Shown piece after piece: positions 5,088-11,856 of a DNA stretch of 11,856 nucleotides (positions are counted from its first letter, which is position 1; each line of letters opens with the position of its first letter). The notes under the pieces are model-generated. The model did not search any database and was not told the DNA's origin. It was given only the letters and a program-made list of their open reading frames with translations. The DNA is taken from assembly GCA_937916405.1 (NCBI GenBank), contig CALFUF010000072.1:1-11856 (forward strand), written 5' to 3'. Both the position numbers and the translations under genes were made by a program. Origin of the DNA: an uncultured Prevotella sp. GTDB lineage: Bacteria > Bacteroidota > Bacteroidia > Bacteroidales > Bacteroidaceae.

Positions 5088-7445
5088 ATGAATAAGATTA
5101 TCAAGAAGGAGCAATTCTCTGAGAAAGTCTTTCTCTTTGAGATAGAGGCTCCACTGATCGCAAAGAGTCGTAAGGCTGGTAACTTCGTCATCGTACGTGT
5201 TGACAAGAAGGGTGAGCGTATGCCGCTGACCATTGCCGGCGCTGACATCGACAAAGGTACCATCACACTGGTGGTGCAGATGGTTGGACTGTCATCTAAG
5301 AAGTTGTGTGCGCTGAATGTAGGCGACTTTGTCGCAGATGTCGTAGGACCATTGGGTAATCCCACCCATATCGAGAAATATGGTACCGTCGTATGTGCCG
5401 GTGGTGGACTGGGTGTCGCACCTATGCTCCCTATCATCCAGGCATTGAAAGCAGCAGGCAACCGAGTGCTCTCCGTGATGGCTGGTCGTTCCAAGGATCT
5501 CATCATTCTGGAGGACAAGGTACGTGAGTCCAGTGACGAGGTGATTATCATGACAGATGACGGTAGTTATGGTGAGAAAGGTGTGGTAACAGTGGGTATC
5601 GAGAAATTCATCCAGCAGGAGCCACACGTCGACAAGGTATTTGCCATCGGACCTCCTATCATGATGAAGTTCTCCAATCTGACAGCCCAGAAATACAATA
5701 TCCCTTGTGAGGTGAGCCTCAACACCATCATGGTAGATGGTACGGGTATGTGTGGTGCTTGTCGTCTGACGATTGGCGGCAAGACGAAGTTCGTCTGCAT
5801 CGACGGTCCTGAGTTCGACGGTGCTTTGGTTGACTGGGATGAGATGTTCAAGCGTATGGGAACCTTCAAGCGTGCCGAGCAAGAGGAGTTAGAGCATTAC
5901 GAGGAGCATCTGTCCTCTGAAAACACTATAGATACTATAGGAACTATAGCCACTATAGATACTACAGAAACAAAAGAGACCACTGACCCCATCGAAGTGC
6001 TCACCGACCGCAATGCCCCATGGCGTGAGGAAATCCGCAAGAGCATGAAGCCCAAGGAGCGCACGGCGATCGAGCGTGTTATCATGCCTGAGTTGGATCC
6101 CGTCTATCGTGCCACGACTCGTACTGAGGAGGTGAACATCGGACTGACCAAGGAGATGGCGATGACGGAAGCTAAGCGTTGTCTCGACTGTGCGAAGCCT
6201 ACCTGTGTGGAGGGTTGTCCTGTTAATATTAATATTCCTTCTTTCATCAAGAATATCGAGCGTGGACAGTTCCTCGCTGCTGCGAAGGTTCTAAAGAACA
6301 CCTCTGCACTGCCTGCTGTCTGTGGTCGTGTTTGTCCGCAGGAGAAACAGTGTGAGAGCAAGTGTATCCATCTGAAGATGAACGAGCCTGCTGTTGCCAT
6401 TGGCTACCTTGAGCGCTTCGCTGCCGACTACGAGCGTGAGAGTGGCAATATCAGTCTGCCGGAGATTGCTCCTGCCAACGGTATGAAGATTGCCGTGGTT
6501 GGTTCTGGTCCTGCAGGACTGTCATTCGCTGGTGATATGGTGAAGAAGGGATATGATGTCTATGTCTTCGAGGCACTGCATGAGATTGGTGGTGTATTGA
6601 AATATGGTATTCCTGAGTTCCGTCTGCCCAACAAGATTGTAGACGTGGAGATTGAGAACCTCGCTAAGATGGGTGTTCATTTCCAGACCGATGTTATCGT
6701 AGGAAAGACCATCAGCGTGGAGCAGTTGGAGAAACAGGGCTTCAAGGGCATCTTCGTTGGCTCTGGCGCCGGCCTGCCTAACTTCATGAATATTCCTGGT
6801 GAGAATGCCATCAATATCATGTCGTCAAACGAGTATCTGACTCGTGTCAACCTGATGGATGCCGCTAACCCCACCACAGACACACCTATCAACTTGGGGA
6901 AGAACGTGTTGGTAGTCGGTGGTGGTAATACAGCCATGGACTCTTGTCGTACGGCAAAGCGTCTGGGTGGTAATGTCACCCTCGTATATCGTCGTTCTGA
7001 GCAGGAGATGCCTGCACGTCTGGAAGAGGTGAAGCACGCCAAGGAGGAGGGTATCAACTTCCTGACCTTGCACAATCCTATCGAGTATCTTGCCGATGAG
7101 AACGGTGCCGTCAAGGCTGCTGTCCTTCAGGTGATGGAACTGGGTGAGCCTGATGCTTCTGGTCGTCGCAGCCCTGTTCCTGTTGAGGGTAAGACTGTGA
7201 CACTGGATGTCGATCAGGTAATTGTTGCCGTTGGTGTATCCCCCAACCCTCTCGTTCCGAAGTCTATCGAGGGACTGGAGCTGGGTCGCAAGAACACCAT
7301 CGTCGTCAACGAGGGTATGCAGTCGGCTCGCAGTGAGATCTTCGCTGGTGGTGATATCGTTCGTGGCGGTGCTACCGTGATTCTGGCTATGGGTGATGGT
7401 CGTCGTGCCGCTGCCAATATGGATGAATACCTGCAAGCTAAGTAG
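5088..7445 (+). CDS. Fused NfnA-NfnB type NAD(P)H:ferredoxin/glutamate-synthase-like flavoprotein
   Basis: A 785-residue fusion of two proteins that are separate in many bacteria. Residues 1-265 resemble NfnA/SudB/PyrK: the FAD-site R-M-P-L-T-I (44-49), the nucleotide-binding G-G-G-L-G-V-A-P (105-112), and a [2Fe-2S] site with Cys222, Cys225 and Cys237 after D217-G-T-G. Residues 300-785 resemble NfnB/SudA/GltD: two [4Fe-4S] cysteine sets (365, 368, 373, 377 and 412, 416, 422, 426), an FAD Rossmann motif V-V-G-S-G-P-A-G (470-477) and an NADPH Rossmann motif V-V-G-G-G-N-T-A (609-616). In Nfn the paired subunits carry out electron bifurcation among NADH, NADPH and ferredoxin. Pipelines often name the Bacteroidales fusion dihydroorotate dehydrogenase B/glutamate synthase; no pyrD or gltB partner is adjacent. 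The reaction is inferred from homology and could be sulfide dehydrogenase-like. The linker (about 280-298) is a 9-bp tandem repeat. Confidence 0.88.
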   Translation: MNKIIKKEQFSEKVFLFEIEAPLIAKSRKAGNFVIVRVDKKGERMPLTIAGADIDKGTITLVVQMVGLSSKKLCALNVGDFVADVVGPLGNPTHIEKYGTVVCAGGGLGVAPMLPIIQALKAAGNRVLSVMAGRSKDLIILEDKVRESSDEVIIMTDDGSYGEKGVVTVGIEKFIQQEPHVDKVFAIGPPIMMKFSNLTAQKYNIPCEVSLNTIMVDGTGMCGACRLTIGGKTKFVCIDGPEFDGALVDWDEMFKRMGTFKRAEQEELEHYEEHLSSENTIDTIGTIATIDTTETKETTDPIEVLTDRNAPWREEIRKSMKPKERTAIERVIMPELDPVYRATTRTEEVNIGLTKEMAMTEAKRCLDCAKPTCVEGCPVNINIPSFIKNIERGQFLAAAKVLKNTSALPAVCGRVCPQEKQCESKCIHLKMNEPAVAIGYLERFAADYERESGNISLPEIAPANGMKIAVVGSGPAGLSFAGDMVKKGYDVYVFEALHEIGGVLKYGIPEFRLPNKIVDVEIENLAKMGVHFQTDVIVGKTISVEQLEKQGFKGIFVGSGAGLPNFMNIPGENAINIMSSNEYLTRVNLMDAANPTTDTPINLGKNVLVVGGGNTAMDSCRTAKRLGGNVTLVYRRSEQEMPARLEEVKHAKEEGINFLTLHNPIEYLADENGAVKAAVLQVMELGEPDASGRRSPVPVEGKTVTLDVDQVIVAVGVSPNPLVPKSIEGLELGRKNTIVVNEGMQSARSEIFAGGDIVRGGATVILAMGDGRRAAANMDEYLQAK
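5925..5969 (+). repeat. 9-bp tandem array coding the linker of the Nfn fusion
   Basis: Units of nine bases, ACTATAGAT, ACTATAGGA, ACTATAGCC, ACTATAGAT, ACTACAGAA, run in frame and encode T-I-D, T-I-G, T-I-A, T-I-D, T-T-E, after which the Thr-rich pattern decays. The array sits at the junction between the NfnA-like and NfnB-like halves. Its period is a multiple of three, so unit changes would alter linker length without a frameshift. Confidence 0.9.
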
Positions 7446-7447
7446 TC

Positions 7448-7816
7448 ATGAACGGACTATATACCATTATTCTGCTCATACTAAGCAATGTGTTTATGAC
7501 ACTTGCTTGGTATGGGCATTTAAAATTATCAGAGACGGGGGTCAGCAGTAACTGGCCGCTCTTTGGTGTCATCGCCTTCTCATGGATGATAGCCTTCTTT
7601 GAGTATTGCTGTCAGGTACCTGCCAACCGCATGGGCTTTGAGGGCAACGGTGGTCCCTTCACCTTGGTACAACTGAAAGTGATTCAGGAATGTATCTCGT
7701 TAGGAGTCTTCGCTGTCATCGCCAATATCATGTTCCAAGGACAGAATCTGCATTGGAACCATATCCTTGCTTTCTTCCTGATTATCTGTGCGGTCTATCT
7801 CGTATTTATGAAATGA
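7448..7816 (+). CDS. DUF486 DMT-like small membrane protein
   Basis: A 122-residue integral membrane protein with four hydrophobic segments at about 4-22, 37-54, 80-97 and 103-121. The stretch P-A-N-R-M-G-F-E-G-N-G-G-P-F-T-L-V-Q-L-K (58-77), between the second and third segments, is the conserved core I associate with DUF486, a small family related in size and topology to the drug/metabolite transporters. The substrate is unknown. It starts two bases after the stop of the Nfn fusion gene, and its stop overlaps the ATG of the next gene (ATGA at 7813-7816), so translation is probably coupled on both sides. Length is normal for the family. Confidence 0.85.
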   Translation: MNGLYTIILLILSNVFMTLAWYGHLKLSETGVSSNWPLFGVIAFSWMIAFFEYCCQVPANRMGFEGNGGPFTLVQLKVIQECISLGVFAVIANIMFQGQNLHWNHILAFFLIICAVYLVFMK

Positions 7817-9648
7817 ACGTAGGGCAACGACTTCAAGAAAGATTTCGAAAAGCCCTGCGAGACTATCGCTTGATTAATGATGGAGACAAGATTCTGGTAG
7901 GGTTGTCAGGGGGGAAAGACTCCCTCTGCCTAGTGGAACTGCTTGCTCGACAGTCTAAGATATTCTTCCCTAAATTCTCTGTGGAGGCAGTTCATGTCCG
8001 TATGGAGAATATCCAGTATGAGACAGACACCACCTACCTCCAGCAGTTTTGCGCCAACCTTGATGTTCCCCTCCATATCATCACTACCCGTTTTGAGACA
8101 GTGAAGGATGGGAAAAAGTCCAAACCTGCCTGTTTTCTCTGTTCGTGGCAACGTCGCAAACAATTGTTTAACTTAGCGCAAGAGATAGGTTGTAACAAGA
8201 TCGCTCTCGGACATCATCAGGATGACATGATCCATACGGCATTGATGAACCTTACGTTCCAAGGGCATTTCTCGTCCATGCCACCATCACTGAAGATGGA
8301 TAAGATGCCATTGACCATCATTCGTCCGCTTTGTCTCTGCGAGGAAGCGGATATCATTGAATATGCCACTCAACAGGGCTATCAGAAGCAATTGAAGCAG
8401 TGTCCATACGAGCACGAAACCAATCGTACGTCTGTGCAGGGACTGTTTGACTGGATGCGTCAACTGAATCCAGAGGCTCGCTATTCTGTTTGGAACGCCT
8501 TGGAGTCGGTCTTTAAGACATCTGTCCTCATCCTTCTGTTGATAGCGTTACCCTTCTCTTCCTTGGCACAACGGCGCAAGAAGACACCACAGAAGGTGGA
8601 GCAACCAACAGAACAGACAGAGCGTGTCAAACGGATGACCATGGCGACGCAGCGTATCATGTTCATCGATAGCATTGTCGTTGAGAAGAAGGATTTCCTG
8701 AAAGCTTACCATCTGTCTTCTGAGGCAGGACGGATAGCACCCTACTCTACCTTTTTCCCTCATCAGTCTTCGCAAACGCTCACCTTTATGAATGCACTGG
8801 GTAATCGTTGTTTCTTTGCAGAGAATGACAGTACAATGTTTACACAAGAACGATTACAACATCTATGGACCAGTGCCGACACACTATCTGGTATAAACAG
8901 CGACAGACAGTTACAACAGATCAACTTCCCGTATATGTTGTCGGATGGGATGACACTCTATCTGGCAGCAAAGGGTGCCGAGAGTATCGGTGGGTATGAT
9001 ATCTTCATGACGACTTACGACGCGGCAGAAGGACACTACCTGAAACCAGAGAACATCGGCATGCCATTTAACTCGACAGCCAACGACTATCTGTTTGTAA
9101 TCGATGAATACAACCAGTTAGGGTTCTTCGCCTCTGACCGCCACCAACCGGATAGCCTGGTATGTGTCTATACTTTTATTCCGGCAGAGAAATACCAGAC
9201 GTATGATGAGTCACAATACACACCTGAGCAGATTGCTTCTTTCGCCCGTATCGACTGCATCAGTATGACATGGGATGATAAGAAGGTACGACGGGATGCT
9301 CTCAAAAGACTAAAACAAGCAAAGAGACCTGATAAAATAGTGGTGGCTGACTTTGATTTTGTCATCAACGACCACCTGACCTATCATCATCTGAATGATT
9401 TCAAGGCGGCTGGTAATCAAGAACGTTATCAGGAGTTAGTAAGACTTCAAAAACGTTACGATACCATGACCATGACTTTGGAGAAAGGACGTAGATTTTA
9501 TCCGAAAGCAAAAGGCAACGAGCAAAAGACGCTTGCTCGTGAGATTCGTGAAAACGAACAGACACAGCATCAGTTATATCTTGCTATTCACCAACAGGAG
9601 AAAGCAATCCGACAAAAAGAGAATGAATATTTAACGAAACATAAATAA
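7813..9648 (+). CDS. TtcA-like tRNA thiolase fused in frame to an exported PD40-type protein
   Basis: One open frame of 611 codons with two unlike halves. Residues 1-233 form a TtcA/TilS-type PP-loop enzyme: S-G-G-K-D-S (32-37) binds ATP, Cys107-x-x-Cys110 and Cys197 match the three cysteines that hold the [4Fe-4S] cluster in TtcA, and G-H-H-Q-D-D (133-138) is the second family motif. TtcA makes 2-thiocytidine in tRNA. Residues 235-253 are a typical Sec signal peptide, F-K-T-S-V-L-I-L-L-L-I-A-L-P-F-S-S-L-A-Q. After it comes a PD40/beta-propeller-like region (about 371-445, with F-P-Y-M-L-S-D-G-M-T-L-Y, G-G-Y-D-I-F and F-F-A-S-D-R) and a charged coiled-coil C-terminus (about 535-609). I chose ATG 7813 (ATGA overlap); the frame upstream to 7690 lies inside DUF486. 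Either a true fusion or two genes, the second starting inside the first (TTG 8500 or ATG 8455). Confidence 0.8.
   Translation: MNVGQRLQERFRKALRDYRLINDGDKILVGLSGGKDSLCLVELLARQSKIFFPKFSVEAVHVRMENIQYETDTTYLQQFCANLDVPLHIITTRFETVKDGKKSKPACFLCSWQRRKQLFNLAQEIGCNKIALGHHQDDMIHTALMNLTFQGHFSSMPPSLKMDKMPLTIIRPLCLCEEADIIEYATQQGYQKQLKQCPYEHETNRTSVQGLFDWMRQLNPEARYSVWNALESVFKTSVLILLLIALPFSSLAQRRKKTPQKVEQPTEQTERVKRMTMATQRIMFIDSIVVEKKDFLKAYHLSSEAGRIAPYSTFFPHQSSQTLTFMNALGNRCFFAENDSTMFTQERLQHLWTSADTLSGINSDRQLQQINFPYMLSDGMTLYLAAKGAESIGGYDIFMTTYDAAEGHYLKPENIGMPFNSTANDYLFVIDEYNQLGFFASDRHQPDSLVCVYTFIPAEKYQTYDESQYTPEQIASFARIDCISMTWDDKKVRRDALKRLKQAKRPDKIVVADFDFVINDHLTYHHLNDFKAAGNQERYQELVRLQKRYDTMTMTLEKGRRFYPKAKGNEQKTLAREIRENEQTQHQLYLAIHQQEKAIRQKENEYLTKHK
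8500..9648 (+). CDS. Alternative: separately translated exported PD40-type protein
   Basis: This entry records the competing reading of the second half of the preceding frame. TTG at 8500 would give M-E-S-V-F-K-T followed by the hydrophobic core and the A-Q cleavage site, a normal Sec signal with a short basic n-region, and a 383-residue protein. ATG 8455 is the nearest in-frame ATG but its first residues look like the C-terminal helix of the TtcA-like domain. The mature part begins Q-R-R-K-K and would be periplasmic or surface-associated. PD40-type repeats of this form occur in Bacteroidetes envelope proteins; the function here is unknown. No ATG start or strong ribosome binding site supports the internal start, hence the low confidence. 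Confidence 0.35.
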   Translation: MESVFKTSVLILLLIALPFSSLAQRRKKTPQKVEQPTEQTERVKRMTMATQRIMFIDSIVVEKKDFLKAYHLSSEAGRIAPYSTFFPHQSSQTLTFMNALGNRCFFAENDSTMFTQERLQHLWTSADTLSGINSDRQLQQINFPYMLSDGMTLYLAAKGAESIGGYDIFMTTYDAAEGHYLKPENIGMPFNSTANDYLFVIDEYNQLGFFASDRHQPDSLVCVYTFIPAEKYQTYDESQYTPEQIASFARIDCISMTWDDKKVRRDALKRLKQAKRPDKIVVADFDFVINDHLTYHHLNDFKAAGNQERYQELVRLQKRYDTMTMTLEKGRRFYPKAKGNEQKTLAREIRENEQTQHQLYLAIHQQEKAIRQKENEYLTKHK

Positions 9649-9654
9649 AGCCTT

Positions 9655-10530
9655 ATGACTAAAAGACATTTTCCAGAATCCGAACTGATTATTAATAATG
9701 ATGGATCTTGCTTCCATCTGCATCTGCGTCCAGAACAACTTGCCGACCGTGTCATCCTCGTAGGGGACCCGGGACGTGTAGAGACCGTTGCCTCCCATTT
9801 TGACAGTCGGGAGTGTGAGGTCAGCAGTCGGGAGTTCCATGCCATCACTGGTATATATCAGGGAAAGCGCATCACAGTACAGTCAACAGGTATTGGTTGC
9901 GACAACATCGATATCGTGATGAACGAGTTGGACACGCTGGTAAATGTCGATTACCAGACTCGTGAGGAGAAAGACGAGCATCGCAGTCTCACTATCGTGC
10001 GTATTGGTACTTGTGGCGGATTGCAGCCTTTCACTCCGACAGGGTGTTTCGTCGCCTCTGTCAAGAGCATTGGCTTTGACGGACTGCTCAACTACTATGC
10101 AGGGCGGAATGAGGTATGCGACCTGAAACTCGAAGAGGCTTTCAAACAACACATGAAATGGAATCCCATCAAAGGTGCTCCCTATGTCGCTGTCGCCAAT
10201 GCTGACCTCATCGACCAGATTGCCAAAGACGATATGGTACGTGGATACACCATTGCCTGTGGTGGTTTCTACGGACCACAAGGTCGCCGACTCCGAGCCG
10301 AGATCGAGGATCCAGACCAGAATGCCAAAGTGGAGTCGTTCGAATACGATGGCATGAAGATCTGTAACTTCGAGATGGAGTCCTCAGCCCTCGCTGGCAT
10401 GGCTTCCCTCTTAGGACATCGTGCCATGACCTGCTGTATGGTAATCGCCAACCGCTACACCACAGAAATGAATACGGAGTATAAGAACTCCATTGATACC
10501 CTTATTACTAAAGTGTTAGAAAGAATATGA
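9655..10530 (+). CDS. Nucleoside phosphorylase, uridine phosphorylase-like
   Basis: A 291-residue cytoplasmic enzyme of the PNP/UDP (PF01048) superfamily, which splits a nucleoside with phosphate to free base and ribose-1-phosphate. Visible motifs are V-G-D-P-G-R (36-41) for phosphate, S-T-G-I-G-C-D-N (77-84), the phosphate-binding R-I-G-T-C-G-G (116-122), F-Y-G-P-Q-G-R (205-211) and F-E-M-E-S-S-A-L (239-246), whose Met-Glu bind ribose. F-Y-G-P-Q-G-R in the base-recognition region points to the uridine phosphorylase side rather than purine, but it is longer than the roughly 250 residues of E. coli Udp, so the exact substrate is left open. It starts six bases after the previous stop and ends with an ATGA overlap into the next gene. 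Confidence 0.9.
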   Translation: MTKRHFPESELIINNDGSCFHLHLRPEQLADRVILVGDPGRVETVASHFDSRECEVSSREFHAITGIYQGKRITVQSTGIGCDNIDIVMNELDTLVNVDYQTREEKDEHRSLTIVRIGTCGGLQPFTPTGCFVASVKSIGFDGLLNYYAGRNEVCDLKLEEAFKQHMKWNPIKGAPYVAVANADLIDQIAKDDMVRGYTIACGGFYGPQGRRLRAEIEDPDQNAKVESFEYDGMKICNFEMESSALAGMASLLGHRAMTCCMVIANRYTTEMNTEYKNSIDTLITKVLERI

Positions 10531-10826
10531 TTAACAGCATCGTTTTGGGTATTGCCTTTCTCATCCTTGCGGTCATTTTTCTGATGGGCAAGGGAGATAA
10601 ACTCATTGCTGGTTACAACACATTATCTGAAGAAGAGCGTCAAGAGGTTAACATCCACAGATTACGTATTCTGATGGCTATCCTCTGCATCATCACAGCA
10701 GGATTCTGTACACTCTTGTATTTCATCGGTAAGGATAGGAACTATGTCTTGACTGCCACGTTCTTCTTCATACTCATCACCTTAGTATTTGTCATTCTCG
10801 CCAACACATGGGCAAAAAAGAAATGA
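10527..10826 (+). CDS. DUF3784 small membrane protein
   Basis: A 99-residue protein with three hydrophobic segments at about 4-20, 47-67 and 72-92. After the first, G-K-G-D-K-L-I-A-G-Y-N-T-L-S-E-E-E-R (21-38) is the signature of DUF3784, a family of small membrane proteins of unknown function. The C-terminus is basic (A-K-K-K). Both ends overlap neighbours by four bases (ATGA at 10527-10530 and 10823-10826), so it sits in translational coupling between the nucleoside phosphorylase and mnmE. Confidence 0.85.
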   Translation: MINSIVLGIAFLILAVIFLMGKGDKLIAGYNTLSEEERQEVNIHRLRILMAILCIITAGFCTLLYFIGKDRNYVLTATFFFILITLVFVILANTWAKKK

Positions 10827-11856
10827 ATAACAACGATACAATCTGCGCTTTAGCAACAGCTCCAGGTGGTGCTCTTGGTATCATTAGAGTCAGCGGTCCC
10901 AACGCTTTCAAAGCGGTTAGTGCCATCTGTTCTATCAGTTGCGACTCTGTCGCTGCGAACACCATTCATTATACCCACATCGTTGAGTCTATTGCTGCCC
11001 TACAGCAACAAGAACCAACCATCATCGACGAGGCTATGGTCAGCATTTTCCGTGCCCCCCACTCCTACACAGGTGAGGATAGCGTGGAAATCTCCTGCCA
11101 TGGCTCACGTTATATATTAAATAATGTGTTGGCATTATTAGTGCAGAATGGTTGTCGCATGGCTGGACCAGGTGAATACACGATGCGCGCCTATCTTAAT
11201 GGGAAGATGGACCTCTCCCAGGCAGAGGCTGTTGCAGACCTCATTGCTTCTACCAATCAGGCGACTCATCAACTCGCTATGAGTCAATTGAGAGGACAAT
11301 TCTCTTCTGAGTTGGCTGATTTACGCAAGCAACTATTGAAACTCACGTCACTGTTGGAGCTTGAACTCGACTTCTCCGACCATGAGGACCTGGAGTTTGC
11401 TGACCGTAAAGAACTTGACGAGTTAGCGAAAAATATTAACAAGCACATCACTCAACTCATCCAGTCTTTCGAGACTGGACAGACACTCAAACAAGGGGTT
11501 CCTGTCGCTATTATCGGTAAGACGAACGTCGGTAAATCTACCTTACTTAATCGACTGCTGAAAGATGACCGTGCTATTGTTTCTGACATCCATGGCACAA
11601 CCAGAGACACCATCGAAGACACCATCGACATCAATGGTGTCACCTTCCGTTTTATCGACACTGCCGGTATCCGTCAGACCACTGATGAGGTGGAGAAGAT
11701 TGGTATTAGCCGTACTTATTCCGCCATCCAGAAAGCCCGTATCATCCTTTGGCTCATTGATGAAGAACCGACAAATGAAGAAATAAGTGAAATAAAGAAA
11801 CAGGTTGAAAACAAGAAAGTTATTGTTTTAAAGAATAAATCAGACTTAGACAAAAA
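10823..11856 (+). CDS. mnmE: tRNA modification GTPase MnmE (5' part)
   Basis: MnmE works with MnmG to add carboxymethylaminomethyl (or a related group) to U34 of certain tRNAs. The ATG at 10823 overlaps the previous stop and the frame is open to the window edge: 344 codons of an expected 450-460. The N-terminal part, M-N-N-N-D-T-I-C-A-L-A-T-A-P-G-G-A-L-G-I (1-20), is the formyl-folate-binding domain, with the helical domain from about 120. The G domain shows G1 G-K-T-N-V-G-K-S-T (232-240), G2 G-T-T-R-D-T (258-263), G3 D-T-A-G (279-282) and G4 N-K-S-D (338-341). The C-terminal Cys motif C-x-G-K is outside the window. No frame disruption is seen. Confidence 0.97.
   Translation, partial: MNNNDTICALATAPGGALGIIRVSGPNAFKAVSAICSISCDSVAANTIHYTHIVESIAALQQQEPTIIDEAMVSIFRAPHSYTGEDSVEISCHGSRYILNNVLALLVQNGCRMAGPGEYTMRAYLNGKMDLSQAEAVADLIASTNQATHQLAMSQLRGQFSSELADLRKQLLKLTSLLELELDFSDHEDLEFADRKELDELAKNINKHITQLIQSFETGQTLKQGVPVAIIGKTNVGKSTLLNRLLKDDRAIVSDIHGTTRDTIEDTIDINGVTFRFIDTAGIRQTTDEVEKIGISRTYSAIQKARIILWLIDEEPTNEEISEIKKQVENKKVIVLKNKSDLDK

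Noticed and set aside
4922..5551. Antisense open frame of 209 codons spanning the serS-nfn junction.
   Set aside because: It overlaps two well-supported genes and shows no family motif.
7690..7812. Upstream in-frame extension of the TtcA-like frame by 41 codons.
   Set aside because: It lies inside the DUF486 gene in another frame, has no TtcA-like sequence, and the ATG at 7813 makes a typical ATGA overlap.
10866..11120. 84-codon open frame inside the start of mnmE.
   Set aside because: It is a shadow in another frame; the frame from 10823 carries all MnmE motifs.

Overview
The window looks like chromosomal DNA of a Bacteroidales bacterium, most likely Prevotella or a close relative. The evidence is the set of -7 promoter boxes of the Bacteroidetes form TAnnTTTG, the weak or absent Shine-Dalgarno sequences, the signal peptides ending in A-Q, and the identity of the proteins: a fused NfnA-NfnB, an OMPP1/FadL-type barrel, a DUF486 DMT-like protein and DUF3784. 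The genus is an inference; there is no rRNA to confirm it.

Left part (1-2760, minus strand). The first 85 bases are the start of a gene running off the left edge, probably an IS1634/IS4-type transposase with an almost leaderless promoter. After a gene-free spacer comes a hairpin whose pairing fits minus-strand transcripts. It ends a two-gene unit: a secreted Tyr/Gly-rich protein (transcribed first, 1864-2652) and an outer-membrane beta-barrel protein of the OmpP1/FadL class (274-1818). The 45-base gap between them is almost wholly an array of six 7-base repeats.

A divergent promoter region (2653-2785) holds a 17-bp perfect inverted repeat built from TTAGGG/CCCTAA-type elements. It lies where the -33 regions of both the leftward gene and prmA would be.

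Right part (2786-11856, all plus strand). prmA (ribosomal protein L11 methyltransferase) stands first. A second promoter then starts a long, tightly packed run: serS, a fused NfnA-NfnB flavoprotein, a DUF486 membrane protein, a PP-loop TtcA-like tRNA thiolase joined in frame to a secreted-type PD40 protein, a nucleoside phosphorylase, a DUF3784 membrane protein and mnmE (cut by the right edge). Three junctions in this run are 4-base ATGA overlaps, so the genes are probably co-transcribed and partly translationally coupled. Several genes concern translation (prmA, serS, ttcA-like, mnmE), and the others redox balance (nfn) and nucleoside salvage.

The most unusual points are: (a) the in-frame join of a cytoplasmic tRNA thiolase with an exported protein that keeps its own signal peptide; (b) three short-period tandem arrays, one intergenic (7 bp), one inside prmA (7 bp) and one in the linker between the two halves of Nfn (9 bp); and (c) the symmetric operator-like repeat between the divergent promoters. 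No rRNA, tRNA or CRISPR array was seen.
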